In this document: piece by piece, positions 41,926 to 50,978 of the stretch | Layout: each line of letters starts with the position of its first letter | Numbering within the stretch: position 1 is the first letter of the stretch | Assembly: GCF_021401135.1 (NCBI RefSeq) | Contig: NZ_JACBFO010000001.1 | Span: 682,001-746,000, forward strand | Direction: 5' to 3' | DNA length: 64,000 nucleotides | DNA from: Azonexus sp. R2A61 | GTDB lineage: Bacteria; Pseudomonadota; Gammaproteobacteria; Burkholderiales; Rhodocyclaceae | Program-made: the position numbers and the translations under genes | Notes under the pieces: model-generated | What the model saw: the letters and a program-made list of their open reading frames with translations, nothing else | Databases searched by the model: none | What the model was told of the DNA's origin: nothing

Positions 41926-43023
41926 TCAGGAAATCTCCAGCATCCGGTCGAGCGCCAGACGGGCGAATTTCACCTCGTGTTCCGGCACCTTGATCTGGTT
42001 GACCACCTTGCCGTCGACCAGGTTTTCCAGCGTCCACGCCAGGTGCTGCGGGTCGATGCGCTGCATCGTCGAGCACATGCAGACGGTGGTCGCCATGAAC
42101 TGGACGATCTTGCCTTGTGGCAGCACCTCTTTCGCCAGACGGTCGACCAGGTTGAGTTCGGTGCCGACCAGCCAGCGCGTACCGGCCGGCGCTTCCTTGA
42201 TCGTCTTGACGATGTGCTCGGTCGAACCGACGTAATCGGACGCCGCGCAGACCTCGAAATTGCACTCGGGGTGAGCGATCACTTTGCCGTCCGGGTACTT
42301 GGCGCGGAAAGCATCGATGTGCGACTTCTGGAACATCTGGTGCACCGAGCAGTGACCCTTCCAGAGCAGGATTTTTGCCTTTTTCACCTGATCGACCGTC
42401 AGACCGCCCATTTCCAGGTCCGGATCCCAGACGACCATCTCGTCCATCGGGAAACCCATCTGGTGGCCGGTCCACCGGCCGAGGTGCTGGTCGGGGAAGA
42501 ACAGCACCTTGGGCCGCTGCGCGAAGGCCCACTTGGCGATGGTGCCGGCGTTCGACGAGGTGCACACGATGCCGCCGTGTTCGCCGCAGAAGGCCTTCAG
42601 GTCGGCCGCCGAGTTGATGTAGGTGACCGGCGTGACCTCGTTCTCGACGTCGATCACCGAAGCCAGTTCGCGCCAGCAGCGTTCGACTTTGGCCAGGTTG
42701 GCCATGTCGGCCATCGAACAGCCGGCGGCAAGGTCGGGCAGGATGGCGATCTGGTGCGGCGCGGTCATGATGTCGGCGACTTCGGCCATGAAATGCACGC
42801 CGCAGAAGATCACGTACTCGGAATCGGTCTGCGCCGCCAGCTTGGACAGCTTCAGCGAATCGCCGGTGAGGTCGGCGTGCTGGTAGACGTCGGCGCGTTG
42901 ATAGTGGTGCCCGAGGATCACGGCACGCTTGCCGAGCTTGGCGCGGGCGGCGCGGATGCGTTCCTGGCAGGCGTCGTCGGAGAGCTTGTTGAACGGGTCG
43001 AAGGCGATGGTCGCGGTGTGCAT
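41926..43023 (-). CDS. nadA: Quinolinate synthase
   Basis: [4Fe-4S] enzyme that condenses iminoaspartate with dihydroxyacetone phosphate in NAD biosynthesis. The 365-residue protein contains ILGHHYQRADVYQHADLTGDSL, VIFCGVHFMAEVADIM, LPDLAAGCSMADMA and the C-terminal MCSTMQRIDPQHLAWTLENL; three cysteines (FCG, ECN and MCS contexts) are placed for cluster binding. The ATG at 43023 matches family starts. It was the gene before ybhP until the island separated them; no nadB or nadC lies here. Confidence 0.95.
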   Translation of the reverse strand: MHTATIAFDPFNKLSDDACQERIRAARAKLGKRAVILGHHYQRADVYQHADLTGDSLKLSKLAAQTDSEYVIFCGVHFMAEVADIMTAPHQIAILPDLAAGCSMADMANLAKVERCWRELASVIDVENEVTPVTYINSAADLKAFCGEHGGIVCTSSNAGTIAKWAFAQRPKVLFFPDQHLGRWTGHQMGFPMDEMVVWDPDLEMGGLTVDQVKKAKILLWKGHCSVHQMFQKSHIDAFRAKYPDGKVIAHPECNFEVCAASDYVGSTEHIVKTIKEAPAGTRWLVGTELNLVDRLAKEVLPQGKIVQFMATTVCMCSTMQRIDPQHLAWTLENLVDGKVVNQIKVPEHEVKFARLALDRMLEIS

Positions 43024-43039
43024 GGTTTTTGATGAAAGG

Positions 43040-43055
43040 GCGCGGTCGACCGCGC
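43040..43055. repeat. Palindromic repeat 6 (GCGGTCGACCGC family)
   Basis: GCGCGGTCGACCGCGC, perfect over 16 bases, in the 43-base gap between the rhodanese stop and the nadA start. TTTTTGAT lies to the left and GAAAAGGCG to the right, the family pattern. Confidence 0.68.
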
Positions 43056-43066
43056 GAAAAGGCGAA

Positions 43067-43519
43067 TTATCCCTGAATCCACGGCAGTCCGGCCTTGCGC
43101 CAGCCACCGACATTGTTGCGCTGGCCGTTGGCGTCCTTGTCGCCTTCGAAGCCTTCGAGGATGTTGTAGCAGTTGGTGTAGCCGATCTCCGTGGCGGCCG
43201 TTGCCGCGCCGATCGAACGTACGCCGCTGCGGCACAGGAATAGCACCAGTGCTTCGGGATCGACGCGTTGCTTGAGCTCGGCCAGGAAATTGGGGTTGCG
43301 CACGCTGCCCGGATACTGGTTCCACTCGATTTCGACCGACCCCGGTATGCGGCCGACCCAATCCCACTCGGCCCGCGTTCGCACATCCACCAGGCGGGCG
43401 CCGGGGGCGGACTGCAGCAGCACATGGGCTTCGGCCGGCAACAAATCGCCCTGATAGGGGCGGTCCAGCGCCTGGCCTCGGGCCTTGGCCAGTTCGAGAA
43501 TTTCGCTTAATTGTCCCAT
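43067..43519 (-). CDS. Rhodanese-like domain protein
   Basis: A single-domain sulfurtransferase of 150 residues. The catalytic loop is LFLCRSGVRSIGAA with the active cysteine, and the CDC25-like DVRTRAEWDWVGRIPGS precedes it. The C-terminal FEGDKDANGQRNNVGGWRKAGLPW is typical of a family seen in many betaproteobacteria. Its sulfur acceptor is unknown. It is transcribed toward nadA; linkage to the NadA iron-sulfur cluster is possible but speculative. Confidence 0.88.
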   Translation of the reverse strand: MGQLSEILELAKARGQALDRPYQGDLLPAEAHVLLQSAPGARLVDVRTRAEWDWVGRIPGSVEIEWNQYPGSVRNPNFLAELKQRVDPEALVLFLCRSGVRSIGAATAATEIGYTNCYNILEGFEGDKDANGQRNNVGGWRKAGLPWIQG

Positions 43520-43563
43520 GGTCGTCGACTGCTAGAATCAGGAGGCTACAGTATAGGACAGAC

Positions 43564-44733
43564 ATGATGGCGCACGGACGGCAAGGCACGGAATCGGCAC
43601 AGGCACGGGATCGCGAGGCGCAGAAGGCGACCTGGGTCAGCGTGGCGGTCAATCTGGCAATGACCTTGCTGCAGATACTCGTCGGCTGGCTGGCGCATTC
43701 GCAGTCGCTGATCGCGCATGGCCTGCATTCCTTTTCCGATCTGCTCTCCGATTTCCTGGTGCTCTGGGCCAGCCGGCAGGGGGCGCAGCCGGCCGACCGC
43801 ACCCATCCTTACGGTCATGCCCGGGTGGAAACCGCCGCCACGCTGGCGCTCGGGCTCTCGCTCGCGGCAATCGGCGGCGGCATCCTCTGGGAATCCGGCT
43901 GGCGCCTGCAGGCCGGCGGCGAGTTGCCGGTCATCGCCTGGTCGGCGATGTGGGTGGCCGTCGCGACCGTGTTGGTCAAGGAGGGGCTCTATCACTACCT
44001 GATTGCTGCAGCCCGTCGCTTGCGCTCCCAGTTGTTGACGGCCAACGCCATGCATACGCGGGCAGATGCGGCTTCGGCCCTGGTCGTCGTCGTTGGCATC
44101 GGCGGGGCGCTGGCTGGCTGGGATTTTCTCGACCTGCTGGCGGCGGCGGTGATGGGTTTCATGATCCTGCGCATGGGGGTTGTGCTGGCCTGGGGCGCCA
44201 TTCAGGAACTGATCGATACGGCGCTTGACGATAGCCAGGTCGATGCGATCCTCGGCAGCCTGCAGTCGGCGCCCGGTGTGCGTGGGCTGCACGGCTTGCG
44301 GACCCGGCGGATGGCCGGGCAGGCTCTGGTTGATGTCCATCTGCAGGTCGATCCCCGGATCAGTGTTTCCGAGGCGCATCGCATCGGCGAACTGGCGCGC
44401 CGGCAGGTGCTGGCGGAGCATCCGGAGGTCCTCGATGTGCTGGTTCATATCGATCCCGAGGACGATGGCACCGGCTTGTCGCGTCCCGACGAGATGCCCG
44501 ACCGGGCCGAGGTGCTGGCAGCGCTGGCCCCGGTGCTGCAGGACGGGCTGCGGCTCGACCGTTTGCAACTCCATTATCTGGCCGGGGGGGTCGATGTCGA
44601 TCTGGCCTTGCTTTGTCCGCCAGCGATCGAGTTGGCAAGACTGGCAGCGATCGAAGGGCATGCCCGACAGGCCTTGTCCGGCCTGCGCGGGGTGCGGGAA
44701 GTCAAAGTGGCGTGCATTAATGCACAAAACTAG
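43564..44733 (+). CDS. Cation diffusion facilitator family transporter
   Basis: An inner-membrane divalent-cation/proton antiporter of 389 residues. Six helices cover about residues 25-215; metal-site residues are in HSFSDLLSDF (helix II) and HTRADAAS (helix V), a His/Asp set common in Zn/Co/Mn exporters. Two cytoplasmic MTP-type C-terminal domains appear in tandem (about 225-300 and 310-385), longer than the usual one. Substrate cannot be decided. Its end runs into the inverted repeat of the glnA control region. Confidence 0.88.
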   Translation: MMAHGRQGTESAQARDREAQKATWVSVAVNLAMTLLQILVGWLAHSQSLIAHGLHSFSDLLSDFLVLWASRQGAQPADRTHPYGHARVETAATLALGLSLAAIGGGILWESGWRLQAGGELPVIAWSAMWVAVATVLVKEGLYHYLIAAARRLRSQLLTANAMHTRADAASALVVVVGIGGALAGWDFLDLLAAAVMGFMILRMGVVLAWGAIQELIDTALDDSQVDAILGSLQSAPGVRGLHGLRTRRMAGQALVDVHLQVDPRISVSEAHRIGELARRQVLAEHPEVLDVLVHIDPEDDGTGLSRPDEMPDRAEVLAALAPVLQDGLRLDRLQLHYLAGGVDVDLALLCPPAIELARLAAIEGHARQALSGLRGVREVKVACINAQN

Positions 44734-44766
44734 TGCGCACAGGTGTTTTGCGCACTAGTTTTGTGC
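44722..44766. promoter_or_regulatory. 18-bp inverted repeat upstream of glnA, probable NtrC sites
   Basis: GCACAAAACTAGTGCGCA and its exact complement, nine bases apart. Each arm contains a GCAC-N7-GTGC dyad (44722-44736 and 44752-44766), which resembles NtrC binding sites. They lie about 90-135 bases before the likely start of glnA transcription. The first arm overlaps the last codons of the transporter gene, so the same hairpin could end that transcript. Confidence 0.65.
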
Positions 44767-44830
44767 GTCGTGGATTGTGCGATTTCCGTCATCTCATTGT
44801 GGCAGAATGCAAAACTCGATCGTCGCTTAG

Positions 44831-44846
44831 TGGCATGCTTTCTGCT
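44831..44846 (+). promoter_or_regulatory. Probable sigma-54 promoter of glnA
   Basis: TGGCATG-CTTT-CTGCT: the GG and GC doublets are separated by 10 bases, matching the -24/-12 class. The glnA start is 75 bases downstream. Confidence 0.65.
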
Positions 44847-44920
44847 AACACCCCCGCTGCGATTTTTTGATTCTTGCCGGAGGTTCCGGCAACTCGTGTT
44901 TTCTTAGGAGACTTACGCTT

Positions 44921-46336
44921 ATGGCAACCCCGCAAGACGTGATGAAGATGGTCAAGGAAAACGACGCCAAGTTCGTCGATTTCCGTTTCACCGACACCCG
45001 TGGCAAGGAACAGCACGTCACCGTGCCGGTCTCCGCCTTCGACGAAGACAAGTTTGAAAACGGTCACGCTTTCGACGGTTCCTCCATCGCTGGCTGGAAG
45101 GGCATCCAGGCTTCCGACATGCTGCTGATGCCGGACCCCGCCACCGCCTACATCGATCCGTTCTTCGACGAAACCACCGTCGTCCTGACCTGCGACGTCG
45201 TCGATCCGACCGATGGCCGCGGCTACGACCGTGACCCGCGCTCGATCGCCAAGCGCGCCGAAGCCTATCTGAAGTCTTCCGGCCTGGGCGATACCGCCTA
45301 CTTCGGTCCGGAACCCGAATTCTTCATCTTCGACGGCGTCGAATGGTCCGTCGACATGTCCGGCTGCAATCTCAAGATCCATTCCGCCGAAGCCTCCTGG
45401 GGTGCCGGCGAGAAGAATGACGGCAACGGTGCCACCGGTCACCGCCCGGCCGTCAAGGGCGGCTATTTCCCGGTTCCGCCGGTCGACAGCCTGCACGACA
45501 TCCGTTCCGCCATGGTTCTGACGCTGGAAGCGCTGGGCGTGCCGGTTGAAGTGCATCACCACGAAGTGGCCAATGCCGGCCAGTGCGAAATCGGTACCAA
45601 GTTCAGCACGCTGGTTCAGCGCGCCGACTGGACCCAGATCCAGAAGTACGTGACCCACAACGTCGCGCACCAGTACGGCAAGACCGCCACCTTCATGCCG
45701 AAGCCGATCGTCGGCGACAACGGTTCGGGCATGCACGTTCACCAGTCCGTCTGGAAGGACGGCAAGAACCTGTTCGCCGGTGACGGCTACGCCGGTCTGT
45801 CCGAGTTCGCCCTGTACTACATCGGCGGCATCATCAAGCACGCCAAGGCACTGAACGCGATCACCAACCCGGGTACCAACTCCTACAAGCGTCTGGTCCC
45901 GCACTACGAAGCCCCGGTCAAGCTGGCCTACTCCGCCAAGAACCGTTCGGCTTCGATCCGTATCCCGTTCGTTGCCTCGACCAAGGGTCGTCGCGTCGAA
46001 GCCCGTTTCCCGGATCCGCTGTCGAACCCGTACCTGTGCTTCTCGGCCCTGCTGATGGCCGGTCTGGACGGCGTGCAGAACAAGATCCACCCGGGCGATC
46101 CGGCTTCCAAGAACCTGTACGACCTGCCGCCGGAAGAAGATGCACAGATCCCGACCGTCTGCGCCTCGCTGGAAGAAGCCCTGGCCTCGCTGGATGCCGA
46201 TCGCGAATTCCTGACCCGTGGCGGTGTCTTCTCCAACGACTGGATCGATGCCTACATCGCCCTGAAGATGGACGAAGTGAACAAGGTTCGCATGACGACC
46301 CACCCGGTCGAATTCGACCTGTACTACAGCCTGTAA
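44921..46336 (+). CDS. glnA: Glutamine synthetase type I
   Basis: Central ammonia-assimilating enzyme of 471 residues: glutamate + NH3 + ATP to glutamine. Start [32 protein letters not shown], metal/ATP motifs [44 protein letters not shown] and [12 protein letters not shown], and the adenylylation Tyr400 in [10 protein letters not shown] show a GSI-beta enzyme controlled by GlnE. The ATG at 44921 follows TAGGAG. Sigma-54/NtrC elements upstream and ntrBC downstream give a classic nitrogen-control locus. Confidence 0.97.
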   Translation: MATPQDVMKMVKENDAKFVDFRFTDTRGKEQHVTVPVSAFDEDKFENGHAFDGSSIAGWKGIQASDMLLMPDPATAYIDPFFDETTVVLTCDVVDPTDGRGYDRDPRSIAKRAEAYLKSSGLGDTAYFGPEPEFFIFDGVEWSVDMSGCNLKIHSAEASWGAGEKNDGNGATGHRPAVKGGYFPVPPVDSLHDIRSAMVLTLEALGVPVEVHHHEVANAGQCEIGTKFSTLVQRADWTQIQKYVTHNVAHQYGKTATFMPKPIVGDNGSGMHVHQSVWKDGKNLFAGDGYAGLSEFALYYIGGIIKHAKALNAITNPGTNSYKRLVPHYEAPVKLAYSAKNRSASIRIPFVASTKGRRVEARFPDPLSNPYLCFSALLMAGLDGVQNKIHPGDPASKNLYDLPPEEDAQIPTVCASLEEALASLDADREFLTRGGVFSNDWIDAYIALKMDEVNKVRMTTHPVEFDLYYSL

Positions 46337-46352
46337 TTCCCGGGCATGCGAG

Positions 46353-46379
46353 AAAGGGCGGGGTTTCCCGCCCTTTTTT
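46353..46379 (+). terminator. Intrinsic terminator of glnA
   Basis: AAAGGGCGGG, loop GTTT, CCCGCCCTTT and TTT, 17 bases after the stop. It separates glnA from the regulator genes that follow. Confidence 0.93.
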
Positions 46380-46436
46380 CGTCAACCTTCCGGGATCGTC
46401 GAAGCAATCTCGGCTAAACTCTGGGGTCCCGGAGGA

Positions 46437-46895
46437 ATGATGACGATGACACGTTTTCTGATCGGCTCGCTGCTTGTGCTCCTGGCTGTTGCCGCACATG
46501 CGCAGGCCATCTATCGGTGTACCGACGACGGTGGCAGCGTGCTCATTTCGAACAGCCGTCAGGGCAAGAACTGCAAGACAATTGCTGGCGACGCGCCGGT
46601 GAATTCCTCCGTCGGGACTCCCGCAAAAGCGCGCTCGGCCAGCAGCAATCCGACGCCGGGAGATTTTCCCCGGGTTGGCGAGAGCACCCAGAAGGCCCGC
46701 GACGGGGATCGTCGCCATATTCTCGAGCAGGAACTGGGCGTCGAGCAGCGCGGTCTGGAGCAGGCCAAGCGCGAACTGGGCGAACAGGAAGCCGCCAAGC
46801 AGCCGGCCGATCGCCTGCAGGCACAGCGCGAGAAGATCGCCCGGCACGAACGCAACATCCAGGCGATCCAGAAGGAACTCGGCAATCTACGCTGA
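46437..46895 (+). CDS. DUF4124 domain protein with coiled coil
   Basis: An exported protein of 152 residues. A signal peptide (FLIGSLLVLLAVAAHAQA) precedes the DUF4124 motif AIYRCTDDGGSVLISNSRQGKNCKTI with two cysteines. From about residue 85 a charged helix (EQELGVEQRGLEQAKRELGEQEAA...) runs to the end. Placement between glnA and ntrB is common in betaproteobacteria. Function unknown. GGAGG lies just before the start. Confidence 0.82.
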   Translation: MMTMTRFLIGSLLVLLAVAAHAQAIYRCTDDGGSVLISNSRQGKNCKTIAGDAPVNSSVGTPAKARSASSNPTPGDFPRVGESTQKARDGDRRHILEQELGVEQRGLEQAKRELGEQEAAKQPADRLQAQREKIARHERNIQAIQKELGNLR

Positions 46896-46907
46896 GCATA
46901 AAAAGCG

Positions 46908-47969
46908 ATGAACGTTACCCATGCCAATTTCGCGGGCCTCGACCTGCTCGCCTCGGCGGTGCTGCTGATCGATGAAGAGCAGGGCATCCGGTTCGTCAAT
47001 CCATCCGGCGAGAATCTGTTGGCCGTCAGCAGTCGGGCGGTTGTTGGCAAGCGATTGAGCGATATCTGCACCTGTTCCGCCACCCTGCAGTCGGCAATCG
47101 ACAACGGTCTGGCCAACAACTGGGGTTATACCGGTCAAAACATCGAACTGAAGCGCGGTGACGGCGAAGTGCTGCATCTCAACTGCACGGTCACCCCGCT
47201 GCGCCCGGATATTGCGGCTGGCATGCGCTTGCTGCTTGAACTGCAGCCGATCGAACATCATCTCGCGGCAACCCGCGAAGAGCGTCTACTTGAACAGCAG
47301 CAGGCGAACCGCGAACTGATCCGCAATCTGGCGCACGAAATCAAGAACCCGCTGGGCGGTATCCGGGGGGCGGCCCAGTTGCTCGAACACGAATTGAGCA
47401 ATCCGTCGCTCAAGGAGTACACCCAGGTCATCATCAAGGAAGCGGACCGACTGCAGGATCTGATGCAGCGGCTATTGACGCCGCATCGGGCGATGCTGCC
47501 GACGACCGTCAACATCCACGAAATCCTGGAGCGAGTGCGCAGCCTGCTGACTGCGGAGTTTCCCGGTTCGCTGCAGATGCAGCGGGACTACGATACCAGC
47601 CTGCCGGAACTGGTCGGCGACCGCGAGCAACTGATACAGGCGGTCCTCAATATCGCCCGCAATGCGGCGCAGGCAATGGAAGGCGCTGGCGAAATCGTGC
47701 TCCGCACGCGGGCCCTGCGGCAGGTGACGCTGGCCAAGAAACGCTATCGTCTGGCCATGGAGATCAAGGTCATCGACAACGGTCCCGGCATCCCGGAAAA
47801 GATTCGCGAGCGCATGTTCTATCCGCTGGTCTCGGGTCGCGAAGGCGGTAGCGGCCTCGGATTGACCATCGCTCAGAACTTCATTCAGCATCATCACGGC
47901 ACGATCGATTGCAGCAGTCAGCCAGGGAAGACCGTATTCACGCTGCGTCTGCCGGTCGAGCAGGGTTGA
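46908..47969 (+). CDS. glnL: Nitrogen regulation sensor kinase NtrB
   Basis: Cytoplasmic histidine kinase/phosphatase of 353 residues that controls NtrC according to PII. A PAS-like N-terminal domain (LLASAVLLIDEEQGIRFVNPSGENLLAVS) is followed by the H-box RNLAHEIKNPLGGIRGAAQLLEHEL and ATPase boxes (NIARNAAQAMEG; VIDNGPGIPEKIRERMFYPLVSGREGGSGLGLTIAQNFIQHH). No membrane segments. It is followed by ntrC. Confidence 0.95.
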   Translation: MNVTHANFAGLDLLASAVLLIDEEQGIRFVNPSGENLLAVSSRAVVGKRLSDICTCSATLQSAIDNGLANNWGYTGQNIELKRGDGEVLHLNCTVTPLRPDIAAGMRLLLELQPIEHHLAATREERLLEQQQANRELIRNLAHEIKNPLGGIRGAAQLLEHELSNPSLKEYTQVIIKEADRLQDLMQRLLTPHRAMLPTTVNIHEILERVRSLLTAEFPGSLQMQRDYDTSLPELVGDREQLIQAVLNIARNAAQAMEGAGEIVLRTRALRQVTLAKKRYRLAMEIKVIDNGPGIPEKIRERMFYPLVSGREGGSGLGLTIAQNFIQHHHGTIDCSSQPGKTVFTLRLPVEQG

Positions 47970-48030
47970 TGCGGCGGCAGGTCTGACTCTTGCTTCGTGG
48001 ACGTCCATTCCAATGACGATAAAAGACAAC

Positions 48031-49443
48031 ATGAAACCAGTCTGGATCGTAGATGACGATCGCTCCATTCGCTGGGTCCTCGAGAAGACGCTGTCGCGCG
48101 AGGGGATTCCGTTCAAGAGCTATGCTTCGGCGAGCGAAGCCATTTCCCAACTCGAGCAAGGCATCGAGCCGCCACAGGTATTGATGTCGGACATCCGCAT
48201 GCCCGGACAGTCCGGTCTCGAGTTGCTGCAGGAGGTCAAAACCCGCTTCCCGAGTGTGCCGGTCATCATCATGACCGCCTATTCCGACCTGGAAAGCGCC
48301 GTTGCCGCTTTTCAGGGCGGCGCTTTCGAATATCTGCCCAAACCCTTTGACGTCGATCAGGCCGTCGAACTGATCCGCCGGGCGATCGACGAGTCGATGC
48401 ACCAGGCTGGTGCATCCGAGGAGGAGGGGCTGGTGCCCGAAATCCTCGGTCAGGCTCCGGCCATGCAGGAGGTGTTCCGTGCCATCGGCCGCCTCGCGCT
48501 GTCGCACGCCACGGTCCTGATCACCGGTGAATCCGGTTCCGGCAAGGAACTGGTGGCGCGTGCCCTGCATCGCCATAGCCCGCGGGCGGACAAGCCCTTC
48601 ATCGCCATCAATACCGCGGCGATCCCCAAGGACTTGCTGGAATCCGAACTGTTCGGCCACGAACGCGGCGCCTTTACCGGCGCCCAGACGCAACGCCGCG
48701 GGCGTTTCGAGCAGGCCGAGGGGGGCACTTTGTTCCTCGACGAAATCGGCGACATGCCCGCCGAGTTGCAGACTCGCCTGTTGCGAGTGCTGTCGGATGG
48801 CCATTTCTACCGGGTCGGTGGGCATTCTCCGATCAAGGCCAACGTCCGCGTCATTGCGGCGACCCATCAGAATCTGGAAAACCGGGTCAAGGACGGCATG
48901 TTCCGCGAGGATCTTTTCCATCGCCTGAACGTCATCCGCATCCGTCTGCCGGCCCTGCGCGAGCGACGCGAGGACATCCCGCTGCTGACCCGCCACTTCC
49001 TGCAGAAGAGCGCCCGTGAGCTCGGCGTCGAGGCCAAGCGACTGTCCGACGCAGCGCTCAAGTATCTGTGCGGCCTGGACTTTCAGGGTAACGTCCGGCA
49101 ACTGGAAAACCTCTGCCATTGGCTGACCGTCATGGCCCCGGGGCAGCAGGTTGAAGTCGGCGATCTGCCGGGTGAGTTGCGCGAAGCGACGCCGGTGGCG
49201 CTGGCAACCGACTGGGAAAGTGCGCTCGAAGGCGAGGTCGACCGCATGCTGGCGCGCGGGGTGCCTGACGTCCATGGCGTGCTTTCGCAGGTCTTCGAAC
49301 GGATCCTGATTGCCCGGGCACTGGCGCATACCGGCGGCCGCCGCATCGAAGCGGCGCAGGCGCTGGGTATCGGTCGCAACACGATTACCCGAAAGATCGC
49401 TGAACTCGGCATCGAAGGCGGCAAGGAGGCCTCCGGGGAGTAA
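48031..49443 (+). CDS. glnG: Nitrogen regulator NtrC (sigma-54 activator)
   Basis: Response regulator/AAA+ activator of 470 residues. The receiver holds the phospho-acceptor Asp in VLMSDIRMPGQSG. Walker A is GESGSGKELVA (usually GTGKE), GAFTGA is intact in ERGAFTGAQ and a Fis-type helix-turn-helix ends the protein (RRIEAAQALGIGRNTITRKI). I chose the ATG at 48031 (MKPVWIVDDD), as in homologues; an ATG 18 bases upstream is in frame. It should activate glnA through the sites upstream of that gene. Confidence 0.94.
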   Translation: MKPVWIVDDDRSIRWVLEKTLSREGIPFKSYASASEAISQLEQGIEPPQVLMSDIRMPGQSGLELLQEVKTRFPSVPVIIMTAYSDLESAVAAFQGGAFEYLPKPFDVDQAVELIRRAIDESMHQAGASEEEGLVPEILGQAPAMQEVFRAIGRLALSHATVLITGESGSGKELVARALHRHSPRADKPFIAINTAAIPKDLLESELFGHERGAFTGAQTQRRGRFEQAEGGTLFLDEIGDMPAELQTRLLRVLSDGHFYRVGGHSPIKANVRVIAATHQNLENRVKDGMFREDLFHRLNVIRIRLPALRERREDIPLLTRHFLQKSARELGVEAKRLSDAALKYLCGLDFQGNVRQLENLCHWLTVMAPGQQVEVGDLPGELREATPVALATDWESALEGEVDRMLARGVPDVHGVLSQVFERILIARALAHTGGRRIEAAQALGIGRNTITRKIAELGIEGGKEASGE

Positions 49444-49452
49444 AATTCCCGG

Positions 49453-50238
49453 ATGACCCTGCTTGATCCCGTTCGGCTGAAAGCCGCACTTGGTGCGCTG
49501 GCGGTGCGCTTCGACGTCGATGCGCTCGACCGGTGTGCCTCGACCAACGATGAAATCGCACGTCGTGCCGCGGCCAACGCGCCGTCCGGCACGGTCGTCG
49601 TTGCCGACCGGCAGTCTGCCGGGCGTGGGCGGCGCGGACGCCACTGGCTGTCGGCGCCGGAATCCAGCCTCACCTTTTCGATGCTCTGGCGTTTCGGCGG
49701 TTCGCCGTCGGCGCTGAGCGGTCTGTCGCTGGCCGTTGGCGTGGCCCTGGCGCGCGCCCTGAATCGTCTGGGCGCCCGTGACGTGCACCTCAAATGGCCG
49801 AACGACGTGCTGTGGCTGAATGACGGGCAGGCGGCCAAACTGGCCGGCATTCTCATCGAGTTGTCGTCCGATCGACGGGCAACCCAGGTCATCATCGGCA
49901 TCGGCCTGAATCTGGCGCCACCGGCCGGCGATCTTGGTCAGCCGGTTGCCGGACTGGAGCAGACGGGGGCCGTGGTCGAGCGTCATCAGGTTCTGGCCGC
50001 CATACTTGCCGCGTTGCATGAGGTGCTGGCGATTTTTGCGGTCGACGGCTTTGCCACGTTGAAAAACGAATGGCAGACGCTCAACGCCTGGCAGGACCGG
50101 CCGGTCGTCGTGCTGGGCGATGCTACCGAGATTTCGGGCATCTGCCGCGGCGCCGACGACGACGGTGCCCTGCTCGTCGAGACCGACGCCGGTCTACGGC
50201 GCGTGCTGGCCGGCGACCTCAGTCTGCGTGGCGCATGA
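49453..50238 (+). CDS. birA: Biotin--[acetyl-CoA-carboxylase] ligase
   Basis: Attaches biotin to BCCP of acetyl-CoA carboxylase via biotinyl-AMP. The 261-residue enzyme has the catalytic loop AGRGRRGRHWLSAPESSL, substrate residues in LKWPNDVLW and KLAGILIEL, and a C-terminal SH3-like domain (ISGICRGADDDGALLVETDAG). The N-terminal repressor helix-turn-helix of E. coli BirA is missing, so this is a non-regulatory class I ligase. It overlaps coaX by four bases. Confidence 0.93.
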   Translation: MTLLDPVRLKAALGALAVRFDVDALDRCASTNDEIARRAAANAPSGTVVVADRQSAGRGRRGRHWLSAPESSLTFSMLWRFGGSPSALSGLSLAVGVALARALNRLGARDVHLKWPNDVLWLNDGQAAKLAGILIELSSDRRATQVIIGIGLNLAPPAGDLGQPVAGLEQTGAVVERHQVLAAILAALHEVLAIFAVDGFATLKNEWQTLNAWQDRPVVVLGDATEISGICRGADDDGALLVETDAGLRRVLAGDLSLRGA

Positions 50239-50972
50239 TCCTGTGCATCGACAGCGGCAACAGCCGCATCAAATGGGGGATCGCTGCCGAGGCCGCCAGC
50301 GCGTGGCTGGCGGAAGGCGTTCTGGCGCACGAGGAGGTTGGCGCGTTTGCCGCATTGTCGGCCAACTGGCCGCAGTTGCGCTGTGTGATGCTGGCCAATG
50401 TGGCGGGACCAGCCGTTGAAGCGGCGATTTGCGCAGCGCTGGGGGAAGCCGCCGGGCGGGTGCGGATCGTACGTAGCGCGTCGTCCGCTGCCGGGGTGGT
50501 CAATCGTTATGAAAATCCGGAAAAACTTGGGGTCGACCGCTGGTGTGCGCTGATTGCCGCCCGCAGTCTGGGGGTTTCGTCGCAACTGGTGGTCATGGCC
50601 GGTACGGCGACCACGATCGACGGCCTGGATGCGGAGGGGAATTTCCTGGGCGGGGTGATCCTGCCGGGGCGGGCGCTGATGCACGCGGCGCTGGCCCGGG
50701 GAACGGCCGGCCTGCCGTTGGCCCAAGGAGTTTACGCCGACTGGCCGCGCCGGACCGACGATGCCATCGCCAGCGGCGCCGTCGAAGCCCTGACCGGTGC
50801 CATCGAGCGCGCCTGGCGGCGTTTGCCTGGCGAGGAAAGGAGCTGCCTGCTGTCGGGTGGGGATGCCATGACGTTGACGAATCATCTTGTCATTCCGCAT
50901 CGGTGCGTGGAAAATCTTCCCCTGTTGGGGCTGCGAGTCTTGGCCAGCCTGTCATTGCATCGGGAAGCGTGA
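50235..50972 (+). CDS. coaX: Type III pantothenate kinase
   Basis: First step of coenzyme A synthesis. The 245-residue ASKHA-fold protein starts MILCIDSGNSRIKWGIA (phosphate-1 motif) and contains GVDRWCALIAARSL and VVMAGTATTIDGLDAEGNFLGGVILPG, the type III signature. The birA-coaX pairing is common in betaproteobacteria. The start overlaps the birA stop. Confidence 0.95.
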   Translation: MILCIDSGNSRIKWGIAAEAASAWLAEGVLAHEEVGAFAALSANWPQLRCVMLANVAGPAVEAAICAALGEAAGRVRIVRSASSAAGVVNRYENPEKLGVDRWCALIAARSLGVSSQLVVMAGTATTIDGLDAEGNFLGGVILPGRALMHAALARGTAGLPLAQGVYADWPRRTDDAIASGAVEALTGAIERAWRRLPGEERSCLLSGGDAMTLTNHLVIPHRCVENLPLLGLRVLASLSLHREA

Positions 50973-50978
50973 TTCACC

